A stretch of DNA of 64,000 bases from Microbacterium sp. LWH11-1.2 (lineage in GTDB: Bacteria > Actinomycetota > Actinomycetes > Actinomycetales > Microbacteriaceae), in assembly GCF_038397745.1 (NCBI RefSeq), contig NZ_CP151636.1:496001-560000 (forward strand). The letters are read 5' to 3'. A program made the translations under genes and the position numbers. This document shows positions 1-8,879 of the stretch, piece after piece. The notes under the pieces are model-generated. The model ran no database searches, was not told where the DNA came from, and saw only the letters and a list, made by a program, of their open reading frames with translations. The stretch's first letter is position 1, and each line of letters opens with the position of its first letter.

Positions 1-513
1 ACCCAGGCGCGGCTCGACACCGTGCGCGCTCTCGCAGATGCCGGGTTCCGGGTGACGGTCTTCCTGATGCCGATCATGCCGCACATGACGGACTCGGTCG
101 AAGCGATCGACGACGCGCTCACGCGCATCGAGGCAACCGGTGCGCGCAGCGTGATCTACGGCGCACTGCACCTGCGCCCCGGGGTGAAGCCGTGGTTCTT
201 CCAGTGGCTCGAGATGGCCCGCCCCGACCTCGTGTCGTCGTACCGCGGACTGTATCCCGGTGCCTCCGCCGAGGCCCCGAAGGCATACCGGCAGTGGCTC
301 GCCAAGCGCGCGCGTCCGCTCATCCGTGCCCACGGACTCGACGGACGGCACGAAGACGACTATCCGCAACGCGGAGTCCGTCCCGGGCAGGGGCACGTCG
401 AGTCGATCTGGCGTCAGGGAAGTGTGCAGAGCACCGGCCGCCCGGGCGCACCCGTCACGTTCCGGACGACAGGCTCGGCCTCGGCATCCCCCGCGCAGCC
501 GATGCTCTTCTGA
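1..513 (+). CDS. Radical SAM protein, Rv2578c family (C-terminal part)
   Basis: The frame is open from base 1, so the gene begins before the window; 170 codons and a TGA stop are visible. Stretches such as FLMPIMPHMTDS and ALHLRPGVKPWFFQWLE match the distal half of the barrel in Rv2578c-like radical SAM proteins, which are distant relatives of spore photoproduct lyase. The CxxxCxxC iron-sulfur motif would lie upstream and cannot be checked here. The reaction of this actinobacterial family is not known to me. The last 50 residues are Arg/Gly/Ser/Pro-rich and probably disordered. The next gene, yaeQ, follows on the same strand with its own promoter. Confidence 0.82.
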   Translation, partial: TQARLDTVRALADAGFRVTVFLMPIMPHMTDSVEAIDDALTRIEATGARSVIYGALHLRPGVKPWFFQWLEMARPDLVSSYRGLYPGASAEAPKAYRQWLAKRARPLIRAHGLDGRHEDDYPQRGVRPGQGHVESIWRQGSVQSTGRPGAPVTFRTTGSASASPAQPMLF

Positions 514-536
514 ACGGGCGCACCGCGTCAGCCGCG

Positions 537-542
537 TAGGCT
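537..542 (+). promoter_or_regulatory. -10 box TAGGCT for leaderless yaeQ
   Basis: TAGGCT lies 8 bases before the ATG at 551. That spacing places the transcript start at or next to the ATG and leaves no room for a ribosome binding site. I see no clear -35. The same arrangement recurs at many genes in this window. Confidence 0.5.
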
Positions 543-550
543 CGACAGTT

Positions 551-1090
551 ATGGCTACCGGCTCCACGATGCACACGTTCGACGTCCAGCTGGCCGACAC
601 CGATCGGGGCGTCTACGAGGACTACGCGCTGCGCGTGGCGCGGCATCCGTCCGAGACCGACGCCTACATGATCACGCGCGTCCTGGCCCACGGACTGGAG
701 CACACCGAGGGGATCGCGTTCGGCGACGGCATCTCGTCGACGGAGGAACCCGCCGTGATCGTGCGCGACATGACCGGTGCCATCATGGCCTGGATCGAGA
801 TCGGCGCCCCCGATGCCGAGCGCCTGCACTACGGCAGCCGACTCGCCGAGCGCACCGTCGTCTACACGCACCGCGACCCCGCCAAGGTCATGGCGCCGTG
901 GGCGGGGAAGAAGATCCACCGGTCGGATGAGATCCGCGTGTACAGCTTCGACCCGGGCTTCATCGACTCGGCTGCGGCGCTGATCGAGCGCCGCAACACC
1001 CTCACCCTCACGGTGACCGAGCAGGTGCTCTACCTCGACCTGAACGGCACGAGCCTCACCTCGAGCATCCACGAGCACGAGCTGGCCTGA
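551..1090 (+). CDS. yaeQ: YaeQ family protein
   Basis: A 179-residue protein, close to the usual length of about 180 for YaeQ. The family has a PD-(D/E)XK nuclease-like fold, but its role is uncertain; the E. coli protein was once linked to RfaH-like suppression. Recognisable blocks are THTFDVQLADTDRGVYEDY-like N-terminal text, LAHGLEHTEGIAFGDGIS, and AWIEIGAPDAERLHYGSR, which carries the acidic residues typical of the nuclease-like core. The open frame extends further upstream to about 260, but that part overlaps the preceding gene and looks non-coding. The ATG at 551 gives the correct family N-terminus and sits just after a -10 box. Confidence 0.9.
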   Translation: MATGSTMHTFDVQLADTDRGVYEDYALRVARHPSETDAYMITRVLAHGLEHTEGIAFGDGISSTEEPAVIVRDMTGAIMAWIEIGAPDAERLHYGSRLAERTVVYTHRDPAKVMAPWAGKKIHRSDEIRVYSFDPGFIDSAAALIERRNTLTLTVTEQVLYLDLNGTSLTSSIHEHELA

Positions 1091-1147
1091 CGGCACCTCG
1101 CCCTCGGGCGGAGATCTCTCCGTCGGGAGGAGCCCTCGGCGCGGAAT

Positions 1148-1299
1148 CTCAGCCCGACACTGCGATCTCAGCCCGACACTGCGATCTCAGCCCGACGCGG
1201 TGTTCTCAGCCCGACGCGGTGTTCTCAGCCCGACGCGGTGTTCTCAGCCCGACACTGCGATCTCAGCCCGACGCGGTGTTCTCAGCCCTGTGCGGTCGT
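1148..1299. repeat. 19-bp tandem repeat, eight units of two types
   Basis: Units start at 1148, 1167, 1186, 1205, 1224, 1243, 1262 and 1281. All begin CTCAGCCCGAC (the last is degenerate) and end in one of two tails: ACTGCGAT (type A) or GCGGTGTT (type B). The order is A A B B B A B B'. The array fills half of the 318-base gap between the convergent yaeQ and helicase genes. Units are head to tail with no spacers. No open frame with coding character crosses it. Confidence 0.9.
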
Positions 1300-1383
1300 T
1301 CACAACTCAGCAAGAACAGTGCCGAAAGGGCCCAAGACATGTCGTCCCGGGCCCTTTCGAGCGAATATTGCTGAGTTGTGAAC
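1298..1383. repeat. Dispersed palindromic element, copy 1 (nested stems)
   Basis: The outer arms are a perfect 16-bp inverted repeat, GTTCACAACTCAGCAA at 1298-1313 and its complement at 1368-1383. Inside is a second 10-bp stem, GAAAGGGCCC at 1324-1333 with its complement at 1349-1358. It begins where the tandem array ends and lies between convergent genes, so it could terminate transcription both ways. Related copies are at 4872-4957 and 44377-44463. Confidence 0.85.
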
Positions 1384-1408
1384 GCGTCGACCTCTCGGCC
1401 CGGGCGAC

Positions 1409-3673
1409 TCAGCTCGTGAGAGCCGCCGCGGTCGGCATGCGACCGGTGATCTCCTCGATGATGTCGTCATCGAGACGCGCGTTCTCGAACGGGGCGTCGA
1501 TCTCGGCGCGGTCGAGCAGCTCGGTCATACGGCGCTGACGCTGACGCGTGATGAGCGTGACCACGCGACCCGAGCGACCGGCGCGGCCGGTGCGGCCGGA
1601 GCGGTGCAGGTACGTCTTGTACTCGTCGGGGGCATCGGCCTGGACGACCAGGTCGATGTCGTCGACGTGGATGCCGCGGGCCGCGACATCCGTCGCGACC
1701 AGCACGTTCACGCGACCCGAGGTCAGACGCTCCAGGTTGCGCGTGCGCTTGGCCTGGTTCAGGTCGCCGTGCAGCGAGACGGCCGGGATGCCGGCGTCGT
1801 CGAACTGCTCGGCGAGCATGTCGGCGTAGGCACGGGTGCGGGCGAACACGAGAGTCTTGCCCTCGCGGTCGACGAGCGAGGTGAGGATGTCGGCCTTGTC
1901 ACGGTGCTCGATCACGAGCACGCGGTGCTCGATCGTGCTCGAGCCCTGGTCCTCACCGGCGACCTCGAAGACCGCGGGATCGATCAGGAACTCGTCGACG
2001 AGAGCCGCGACCTCACGGTCGAGCGTCGCCGAGAAGAGGAGCTTCTGGCTGCCGTCCGCCGTGTGCCGCAGGATGCGCTGCACGGGCTCGACGAATCCGA
2101 GCTCGCACATGTGGTCGGCCTCGTCGAGCACCGCGATGCGGCAGTCGGAGAGGTCGAGCTTGCCCTGGTTGATCAGGTCCTCGATGCGACCGGGGGTGCC
2201 GATCACGATGTCGACGCCCTTCTTGAGCGCACCGACCTGACGACCCTGGGGCACGCCACCGTAGATCTGCGTGGTGAAGAGTCCGACGCTGCGCGCGATC
2301 GGCTGGATCGTGCGGTCGATCTGCAGCGCGAGCTCGCGCGTCGGAGCGAGGATGATCGCGCGCGGCGACCGGCCGAACTCACGGCGCTTGCCGGCCTGCG
2401 ACTTCAGCACGTTCTCGACGAGCGGAGCGCCGAAGGCGATGGTCTTGCCGGAGCCGGTGCGGCCGCGGGCGAGGACGTCGCGGCCCTCGAGCACTGCGGG
2501 GATGCTGGCGGCCTGGATGGCGAACGGCGATGCCGCTCCCAGACCGGCCAGAGTCTCGACGATGTTCGAGCCCAGCCCGAGATCGCTGAAGCTCACGCCG
2601 TCGACCTCGACCGCCTCGACGGACTTCGCCTCGAGGCGCTCGTGAACGACGTCGGCGCCCGGCTCGAACTTCGCCGCCGCAGGTGCGGGGCGGCTCGTCG
2701 CATTCCAGTCGTTGCGGCTCGGACGCTCGTTGCGGGCCGGACGCCCGCGGGTGTCCGAGGTCAGCGGACGCACGCGCTCGGTGCGGTACGCGCCGCCGGT
2801 CGACGGACGGGTCCGCTCGCCGCCGCGGGAATCGCGCGCGTCGCGGTCGTACCGCGGGCGCTCGGTGCGGTCGGACGAGGTGCGGTCGTCGCGGCGGGGA
2901 CGATCGTCGCGCGGCGCGTCGAACGAACGCTGCGTGCGATCGCGGTCGAAGGCGCGGCGCGCGCGATCCGCATCGTACGAGCGCTCCGGGCGCTCGGCAC
3001 CTCCGCGGTTCGGGCGGTCGTAGCCACGACCCTGCGGCGCGGCACCCCGATCGTCACGACGCGGACGCTCGTCACGATCGAAACGCTGGCCACCGCGCTC
3101 GTCGCGGTAGCTGCCGGGACCGGTGGGACGCTGGCCGCGGCGGTCGTCACGGACCGGACGTCCGCCGTCGCGGTGATCGTTGTCGCGGAAGCCCCGACGC
3201 TCGGTCGATGCCCCGCGGTCATCGCGGCGCGCACGGTCGTCGCGATCGAAGCGCTGACCCCCGCGGTCATCGCGGTAGGTGCCGGGGCCCGTGGGCCGAC
3301 GGTCGTCACCGCGGTGGTGCGGCGCCTCGCGACGGCCGGACTCGGCGCGGTTGCGGATGCTGCGGGCCTCGTCGCGCCCGGCGCGCTCCTGCGCGTTCCA
3401 GCGCTGCTTCGGGGCGCCCGACTCGGCCTCGGCCGGACGATAGCCGCGGTGACCGGCGCTGCGGCTGCCCGGTCGACGGTCGTAGCCGCCGGCGGCGGGA
3501 GCGGTGCGGCGTTCGCCGGCATCCGCACGTCCGCCGCGCTCAGGGCGGGCGCCGTCACGGGCGGCGTCGCGGCCACCCGCGTGACGGTCGTGGAACGAGG
3601 TCTTCTTGGCGCCGTAGCGCGGCTCGAAGTTGGCGGAGGGTCGTCCGCCGCGGGGCTTCTTGTTCTTGGGCAA
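1409..3673 (-). CDS. DEAD/DEAH-box ATP-dependent RNA helicase with long RGD-rich N-terminus
   Basis: The C-terminal half holds the full RNA helicase core: FSDLGL/Q motif with FAIQ, ARGRTGSGKT (Walker A), PTRELALQ, TPGR, DEAD (motif II), SAT (motif III), ARG and HRSGRTGR (motif VI). Such enzymes unwind RNA during ribosome assembly or decay. The first ~370 residues are low-complexity Arg/Asp/Gly repeats (RDDR, RGG-like), probably RNA-binding and disordered; actinobacterial relatives often carry this. I choose a TTG start at 3673: it gives the N-terminus (M)PKNKKPRGG, usual for this group, and AAGGAC lies about 8 bases upstream. The frame stays open to 3790, but the extra residues look like leader DNA. 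It is transcribed alone, convergent with yaeQ. Confidence 0.92.
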   Translation of the reverse strand: MPKNKKPRGGRPSANFEPRYGAKKTSFHDRHAGGRDAARDGARPERGGRADAGERRTAPAAGGYDRRPGSRSAGHRGYRPAEAESGAPKQRWNAQERAGRDEARSIRNRAESGRREAPHHRGDDRRPTGPGTYRDDRGGQRFDRDDRARRDDRGASTERRGFRDNDHRDGGRPVRDDRRGQRPTGPGSYRDERGGQRFDRDERPRRDDRGAAPQGRGYDRPNRGGAERPERSYDADRARRAFDRDRTQRSFDAPRDDRPRRDDRTSSDRTERPRYDRDARDSRGGERTRPSTGGAYRTERVRPLTSDTRGRPARNERPSRNDWNATSRPAPAAAKFEPGADVVHERLEAKSVEAVEVDGVSFSDLGLGSNIVETLAGLGAASPFAIQAASIPAVLEGRDVLARGRTGSGKTIAFGAPLVENVLKSQAGKRREFGRSPRAIILAPTRELALQIDRTIQPIARSVGLFTTQIYGGVPQGRQVGALKKGVDIVIGTPGRIEDLINQGKLDLSDCRIAVLDEADHMCELGFVEPVQRILRHTADGSQKLLFSATLDREVAALVDEFLIDPAVFEVAGEDQGSSTIEHRVLVIEHRDKADILTSLVDREGKTLVFARTRAYADMLAEQFDDAGIPAVSLHGDLNQAKRTRNLERLTSGRVNVLVATDVAARGIHVDDIDLVVQADAPDEYKTYLHRSGRTGRAGRSGRVVTLITRQRQRRMTELLDRAEIDAPFENARLDDDIIEEITGRMPTAAALTS

Positions 3674-3797
3674 AGCAGGTGTCCTTCTGAGTTCTCGCAC
3701 GAGAACAGCGCTGCGCGCACGCGCGAGCACCCGGTGCTTCCTCGCAGAGGAGATGAAGCGGGGTTCCGGACTGTCAGCGGCCGGGGCCATTCATGTG

Positions 3798-3830
3798 ATG
3801 GTTGATTTGCGTCGATCGACGCTCACCATC
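3798..3830. repeat. Nested palindrome in the helicase leader region
   Basis: A perfect 14-bp palindrome, GCGTCGATCGACGC (3809-3822), is flanked by the matching arms GATGGT (3798-3803) and ACCATC (3825-3830). It sits in the 276-base gap between the divergent helicase and epimerase genes. A further palindrome, GTTCTCG-CA-CGAGAAC (about 3691-3706), lies near the helicase TTG start. Both could form leader RNA structure or be protein-binding sites. Confidence 0.6.
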
Positions 3831-3937
3831 GGCCCCTGGACTCACACTTCTTACACAAAAACGTCCGCGCCATGCGCGGGCGTCCGAAGCCGACCGGACG
3901 AGTCTAGCGGTCGCACCTGAGAGAGTCATCCGCGCCA

Positions 3938-3943
3938 TACGAT
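3938..3943 (+). promoter_or_regulatory. -10 box TACGAT for leaderless epimerase gene
   Basis: TACGAT is 6 bases before the GTG at 3950. The spacing fits a leaderless transcript, and no Shine-Dalgarno sequence is visible. Confidence 0.55.
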
Positions 3944-3949
3944 GGCGAG

Positions 3950-4846
3950 GTGAGTTCCGCATCCCCCACCGGCACCCAGGTGCACCTCCAGTCCGGCGAC
4001 GTCTCGGCCCAGATCGCCCAGGTCGGAGCCTCTCTCCGTTCCCTCCGCGTCGACGGGATCGACCTCGTGACGCCGTATCCGCTCGACATCCCGACGCCGT
4101 CGTGCTCGGGCGTCGTCCTCACGCCCTGGCCGAATCGCGTGCGCGACGGGCTCTGGGACGACCGGGGGACCGCGCGCCAGCTCGCCCTCACCGAGCCCAA
4201 GTTCCGCAACGCCAGTCACGGGCTGCTGCGCTTCTCGGCCTACGAGATCGAGCAGACGGATGCCGCCGCCACCCTCAGCGCGACGATCGTGCCGCAGACC
4301 GGATACCCGTATCTGATCGAGACCTCGGTCACCTATCTGCTGACGGATGCCGGCATCGAGGTCGTCCACGTCCTGACGAACCGGTCGGCCGAACCGGCGC
4401 CGGTCGCGCTCGGCACCCACCCTTTCGTCACGATCGGCGATGTCGACCCCCGCGACCTCGTGCTGCGGGTTCCGGCCCAGACCGCGTTCGTGACCGACGA
4501 GCGGATGCTCCCCACCGGCACACGTCCGGCCGATGCCGCTCTGCGGGACGGCATCCGCCTGGGCGACACGACCCTCGACACCGGCTTCACCGATCTCGCG
4601 CGCGACGAGGACGGGCTGGTCCGCACCACACTCACGGCCCCCGACGGCCGCCGACTGACTCTCTGGCAGGGCGAGGGCTTCGACTTCGTGCAGGTCTACA
4701 CCGCGACGAACTACCCGGGTCAGGACCTCGCTGTCGCGATCGAGCCCATGACGGCGCCGGCCGACGCGCTCAACAGCGGCCTCGGCATCCGCCGTCTCGC
4801 CTCCGACGAGTCCTGGACCCTGCGCTGGGGCATCACGCTCGGCTGA
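3950..4846 (+). CDS. Aldose 1-epimerase family protein
   Basis: A 298-residue galactose mutarotase-like protein, predicted to interconvert the alpha and beta anomers of an aldose in the cytoplasm. Family features in order are GVVLTPWPNRVRDGLW (substrate-binding Arg), NASHGLLR and LGTHPFVTIGD (the two histidines of the active site), and DLAVAIEPMTAP near the C-terminus, whose Glu is the likely general base. The GTG start follows a -10 box by 6 bases. No sugar operon surrounds it, so the substrate cannot be told from context. It is convergent with the RND pump gene. Confidence 0.9.
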   Translation: MSSASPTGTQVHLQSGDVSAQIAQVGASLRSLRVDGIDLVTPYPLDIPTPSCSGVVLTPWPNRVRDGLWDDRGTARQLALTEPKFRNASHGLLRFSAYEIEQTDAAATLSATIVPQTGYPYLIETSVTYLLTDAGIEVVHVLTNRSAEPAPVALGTHPFVTIGDVDPRDLVLRVPAQTAFVTDERMLPTGTRPADAALRDGIRLGDTTLDTGFTDLARDEDGLVRTTLTAPDGRRLTLWQGEGFDFVQVYTATNYPGQDLAVAIEPMTAPADALNSGLGIRRLASDESWTLRWGITLG

Positions 4847-4871
4847 TTCGCCGCGGTCTCGTCCCTGGGCC

Positions 4872-4957
4872 GTTCATAACTCCGCAAGAACGGAGGCCAC
4901 CGGGGCGGGAATGGTCGATTCCGCCCCGGCGGTCCGGACTCTTGCTGAATTGTGAAC
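4872..4957. repeat. Dispersed palindromic element, copy 2
   Basis: Arms GTTCATAACTCCGCAAG (4872-4888) and CTTGCTGAATTGTGAAC (4941-4957) pair imperfectly. They are nearly the same as copy 1. An inner GC-rich stem (CCGGGGCGG with CCGCCCCGG) fills the middle. It lies between two convergent genes, as copy 1 does, and may be a bidirectional terminator. Confidence 0.8.
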
Positions 4958-4967
4958 GCCGTGGCGG

Positions 4968-7900
4968 CTAGACGAGCCCGCGGTCGCGCAGCTCGCGGCG
5001 CGTCAGGTGCGACAGATCGGGCAGACCGCTCGCATCCACGGTGACCGAGTCCGTCGATGCGTCCGCAGACGCGGGCGCCTTGGGATCGACTGGCGCGTCC
5101 GGATCGGAACCCGCGCCCGCGGCATCCGATCCGCCGCCCTTGCGGGCGCGGCGCCGCTCCTTCGCACCCTCGACGAGGTTGTAGAGCGTCGGCAGCACGA
5201 TCAGGGTCAGCACGGTCGAGGAGAGCAGTCCGCCGATCACCACGATCGCGAGCGGCTGCGAGATGAAGCCGCCATGCCCCGTGATGCCGAGAGCCATCGG
5301 GGTCAGCGCCAGGATCGTCGCGAGCGCCGTCATGAGGATCGGCCGCAGTCGCTTCTCGCCACCGGCCTTCACCGCCTCGACGGTCGACAGACCCTTCTCC
5401 CGATACTGGTTCACGAGGTCGATGAGCACGATCGCGTTCGTCACCACGATGCCGATCAGCATCAGCACGCCGATCAGCGACGCCACGCCGAGCGGCACGC
5501 CCGTGATGATCTGCAGCAGGATCGCGCCGGTCGCCGCGAACGGCACCGACACGAGCAGCAGCAGCGGCTGACGCAGCGACTTGAACGTCGCCACCATCAC
5601 GACGTACACGATGAGGATCGCGGCCAGCATCGCCAGACCCAGCTGCGAGAACGAGTCGGCCTGCTGCGAGGCGACACCGCCGACCTCGGCGGAGGCGCCG
5701 TCTGGCAGCTCCGCGGCGGCGAGCGCCTCATTCACCGACGCCGTCGCGGTCGCGAGGTTGTCGGATGCCGGCGGCACGGTGATCGTCGCGGTGCGGCGGC
5801 CCTGCTCCGTGGTGATGGAGGTGGGGCCGTTGCGCTCCTCGACGGTCGCGATGTCCTGCAGCTGCACGATGCCGAGCGGGGTCGGGATCGCGAGGGCCTT
5901 CAGGGCGTCGATGGTGGTCGGCGGCTCCGGTGTGACGATGTAGATCGTCAGCGCGGTGTCGTCGATCTCGACGGTGCCGGCCTGCTGCGGGCGCATGGTG
6001 CTCGACACGATCGACCCGACCGCGACCTCGGACAGCCCGCGCTGGGCGGCCGCCGCACGATCGACCACGACGGCGATGTAGGGCAGCGATGCCGCCAGGT
6101 TGTCGGTCACCTGGCCGACTCCGGCACGACCGTCGAGCTCGTCCATCACAGACGTCGTCGCGGTCTGCAGGTCATCGGCGTTCGACGCCGAGACGGCGAT
6201 CTCGATGTCGCTCGAGCCGAAGCCGGCGGATGCCGCCACCGACACGTCGCCGACCTCGTCGCCGAGTCCGTCGATCGCGTCCTGCACGTCGGCGCGCAGC
6301 TTCTCCTGATCGGCGTCACCGTCGGTCAGCACCGAGTAGGTGACCCCGGCCCCACCCGAGAAGGCGTCGCGCAGCGCCGAGCCGCTCGACCCGATCGATG
6401 CCTGCACGTGCTCGATGCCGTCGATGCCCAGCAGAGCGTCCTCGACCTGGACGGCGGCCTCCGACTTCGCCTCGAGGCTCGCGGTCGGACCGAGGTCCTG
6501 CGTGACCGTCATCGTGTTCTGGCCCGAGTCGCCGAGGAAGTTGACCTTCATCAGCGGCGCGGCGGCGAGCGTGCCGCCCAGCACCACCACGGCGAGGATC
6601 ACCGTGACGACCGAGTGCTTCAGGGTCCAGCCGAGGATGGGCCGGTACCGGCGCTGCAGCCATGTGGGCGGAGCATCGGGGTGCTCGGGGTCGATCGCCA
6701 CGCCGTTCTCGTCGAGCAGCGGCTTGCCGGGGCGGAGGAACCAGTATGCGAGCACCGGCACGATCGTCAGCGAGACGAGCAGGGACGCGATCATGGCGAT
6801 CGCCACGGTCATCGCGAACGGACGGAAGAGCTCGCCGACCATGTCTCCGACGAACACGATCGGGAGGAACACCGCGACGGTCGTGATCGTGGATGCCGTG
6901 ACGGCCATCGCGACCTCGCGCACCGCGAGCCTGATCGCATCGCCCTTGTCGGCGTCGCCGACATAGTGACGTTTGATGTTCTCGATCACGACGATGGAGT
7001 CGTCGACCACGCGGCCGATCGCGATCGTGAGCGCGCCGAGCGTCAGGATGTTCAGGGAGTAGCCGAAGGCCTGCAGCCCGATGAAGGTGATGAGCACCGA
7101 GGTCGGGATCGAGATCGCCGTCACCAGGGTCGAGCGGATCGACAGCAGGAAGACCAGGATGACGATCACCGCGAACGCGAGTCCGAGAAGGCCCTCCGTC
7201 GCGAGGCTCTCGATGGACTGCACGATGAACGGCGCCTGGTCGAAGATGACCGTGAACTCGGCATCCGGGAACGCCTTGCCGATCTCGTCCAGCGCGGCGA
7301 GCACGCCCTGCGAGACCTCGACGGTGTTCGCGGCAGGGAGCTTGGTGATCGAGATGGAGAGCGCGTCCTTGCCGTCGACGCGCGAGATCGAGCTGATCGG
7401 GTCGGACTCCTGCGCGACCGTCGCCACATCGCCGATCGTCAGCGCGCTGCCGACGAGCGGAAGAGCGGCGATCTCGTCGACGGACGTGATCTTCGCGCCC
7501 GTCTGGACGGTGAGGGTCTGGCCGTTCTCGGTGATGTCGCCGCCCGGGAAGAGCGTGCCGTTCTGCTGCAGCGCCGACGTGATCGCCTGCGTGCTCTGCC
7601 CCTCGGCGGCCAGCAGCGCGAAGTCGGGGGTGATGGTGATCCGCTGGCCGACGCCGCCGATCAGCTGCGCGGCGTTGACGCCGTCGACGTCTTCGAGGTC
7701 GGGGATCGCGACGCTCTGGAGCTCTGCCTGTGCGTTGTCGGCATCCTCGAATCCGGTCACCGCCACCTGGATCACCGGGAAGTCGTCGATCGAGACCGCG
7801 AGCACCTGCGGGCTCACGTCTTCGGGGAGCTGGCCCGAGATGCGGTTGATCGCCTGCTGGATCTTCTGCTCCGCGGTCGCGAGGTTCGTGCCGTAGGCGA

Positions 7901-8186
7901 AGGTCGCCTGCACGATCGACGCGTTCGTGGTGCTCGTCGCCGTCGTCCCCTCGAGGCCGGGCACACCCTGGATGGCGGATTCGACCGGCGTCGAGACGTC
8001 GTTCTCGACGACCTCGGGCGACGCTCCGGGGTACGTCGTCATGACCATGAGGTTGGGCAGCTCGAGCGAGGGGATGAGCTCCTGCTTGAGGTTGGTCAGC
8101 GCCAGACCGCCGAACACCGCGGCGACGATCGTGATGAGGGCGATGAGCGCCCGGTTCTTCAGGCTCAGGACGGCGAGATTCGACAC
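4968..8186 (-). CDS. RND family efflux transporter permease (HAE1/AcrB-like)
   Basis: A 1,072-residue RND pump, the normal length for this family. It has a first membrane helix at residues 10-32, a large periplasmic-type loop (40-330), helices 2-7, a second loop (about 560-830) and helices 8-12. The proton-relay pair Asp395-Asp396 sits in GRVVDDSIVVIEN, and the second-half signature GIVVTNAIVLIDLVNQYRE is present. It probably exports drugs or lipids using the proton gradient. The C-terminal ~70 residues are a charged cytoplasmic tail. It starts with GTG after a GAGGAA site, 15 bases behind a tetR gene, so the two form an operon. No membrane-fusion or outer-membrane partner is encoded nearby, as expected for a single-membrane host. 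Confidence 0.92.
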   Translation of the reverse strand: MSNLAVLSLKNRALIALITIVAAVFGGLALTNLKQELIPSLELPNLMVMTTYPGASPEVVENDVSTPVESAIQGVPGLEGTTATSTTNASIVQATFAYGTNLATAEQKIQQAINRISGQLPEDVSPQVLAVSIDDFPVIQVAVTGFEDADNAQAELQSVAIPDLEDVDGVNAAQLIGGVGQRITITPDFALLAAEGQSTQAITSALQQNGTLFPGGDITENGQTLTVQTGAKITSVDEIAALPLVGSALTIGDVATVAQESDPISSISRVDGKDALSISITKLPAANTVEVSQGVLAALDEIGKAFPDAEFTVIFDQAPFIVQSIESLATEGLLGLAFAVIVILVFLLSIRSTLVTAISIPTSVLITFIGLQAFGYSLNILTLGALTIAIGRVVDDSIVVIENIKRHYVGDADKGDAIRLAVREVAMAVTASTITTVAVFLPIVFVGDMVGELFRPFAMTVAIAMIASLLVSLTIVPVLAYWFLRPGKPLLDENGVAIDPEHPDAPPTWLQRRYRPILGWTLKHSVVTVILAVVVLGGTLAAAPLMKVNFLGDSGQNTMTVTQDLGPTASLEAKSEAAVQVEDALLGIDGIEHVQASIGSSGSALRDAFSGGAGVTYSVLTDGDADQEKLRADVQDAIDGLGDEVGDVSVAASAGFGSSDIEIAVSASNADDLQTATTSVMDELDGRAGVGQVTDNLAASLPYIAVVVDRAAAAQRGLSEVAVGSIVSSTMRPQQAGTVEIDDTALTIYIVTPEPPTTIDALKALAIPTPLGIVQLQDIATVEERNGPTSITTEQGRRTATITVPPASDNLATATASVNEALAAAELPDGASAEVGGVASQQADSFSQLGLAMLAAILIVYVVMVATFKSLRQPLLLLVSVPFAATGAILLQIITGVPLGVASLIGVLMLIGIVVTNAIVLIDLVNQYREKGLSTVEAVKAGGEKRLRPILMTALATILALTPMALGITGHGGFISQPLAIVVIGGLLSSTVLTLIVLPTLYNLVEGAKERRRARKGGGSDAAGAGSDPDAPVDPKAPASADASTDSVTVDASGLPDLSHLTRRELRDRGLV

Positions 8187-8201
8187 GGCGGATTCCTCGG
8201 T

Positions 8202-8801
8202 TCAGGGTGCGGACGGCGCAGCGGTGCGACCGGGATTGTCATCATTCTCGGGCATGCCGAGGAGCTGGGTGAGTGCGGTCTCGATGAAGGCGTGATCCGG
8301 GGTAGTCTCCCGGATCTGGGTGCTCCACATGACCCCGTCGATGAAGATCATCGCGGCTGTCGCCCTGTCGTACCCGTAGGCAGGCTCGAGCAGGGCGACC
8401 AGCTGCTCGGACAGGTGCTGCGCGAGCTTGCGCAGGCGGGGGTCGTGGATGGCGGCGGTGACGACGGCCCGATCGGCTTTCACGGCCCGGGCGTCGTCGA
8501 GGCCCTCGGTGATCAGATCGGCGATCACGGCCGGGCTGACCCCGCGCTCGGCGAGGGCGATGCGCACGCCGTCGAGTCGCGCGTCGACCTCGTCCGCGAG
8601 GGCGCGGAGAGCGGCGGAGCGGAGGTCGTCGAGCGTGTCGAAGTACTGGGTGGTCGCGCCGAGCGGAACGCCGGCGCGGGCGGCGACCATGCGGTGGGTG
8701 AGGCCGTCGGCGCCGACCTCGACGATCAGCTCCGCCGCGGCGGTGACGATCTCCCGACGGCGCGCTTCAGGGTCACGTCGACGACGCGCGCTCTCCCCCA
8801 T
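8202..8801 (-). CDS. TetR family transcriptional regulator of the RND pump
   Basis: A 199-residue TetR repressor. The N-terminal helix-turn-helix covers residues 10-60 (RREIVTAAAELIVEVGADGLTHRMVAARAG, then GATTQYFDTLDDL). The remainder is a helical ligand domain. It lies directly upstream of the RND pump gene on the same strand with a 15-base gap, so it probably represses its own operon and responds to a pump substrate. A dyad rich in GTACA sits in its promoter at about 8824-8840. The ATG start is supported by the typical short basic N-terminus. Confidence 0.9.
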   Translation of the reverse strand: MGESARRRRDPEARRREIVTAAAELIVEVGADGLTHRMVAARAGVPLGATTQYFDTLDDLRSAALRALADEVDARLDGVRIALAERGVSPAVIADLITEGLDDARAVKADRAVVTAAIHDPRLRKLAQHLSEQLVALLEPAYGYDRATAAMIFIDGVMWSTQIRETTPDHAFIETALTQLLGMPENDDNPGRTAAPSAP

Positions 8802-8823
8802 CGGGCACCCCCTGGACTTCCGT

Positions 8824-8840
8824 ACATGTACGTTTGTACA
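8824..8840. promoter_or_regulatory. Candidate TetR operator (TGTAC-N4-GTACA dyad)
   Basis: The stretch just upstream of the tetR start contains GTACATGTAC, itself a palindrome, followed by a TGTAC-GTTT-GTACA dyad. A dyad in the short gap before an autoregulated tetR gene is the expected operator position. I have no direct evidence of binding. Confidence 0.5.
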
Positions 8841-8879
8841 TTTTCGGATTGTGAGGATGCTGGGAGCCGTGCTCGCGCC

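Noticed and set aside
1148..1299. Possible CRISPR array
   Set aside because: The 19-bp units are head to tail with no spacers, and no cas genes are present.
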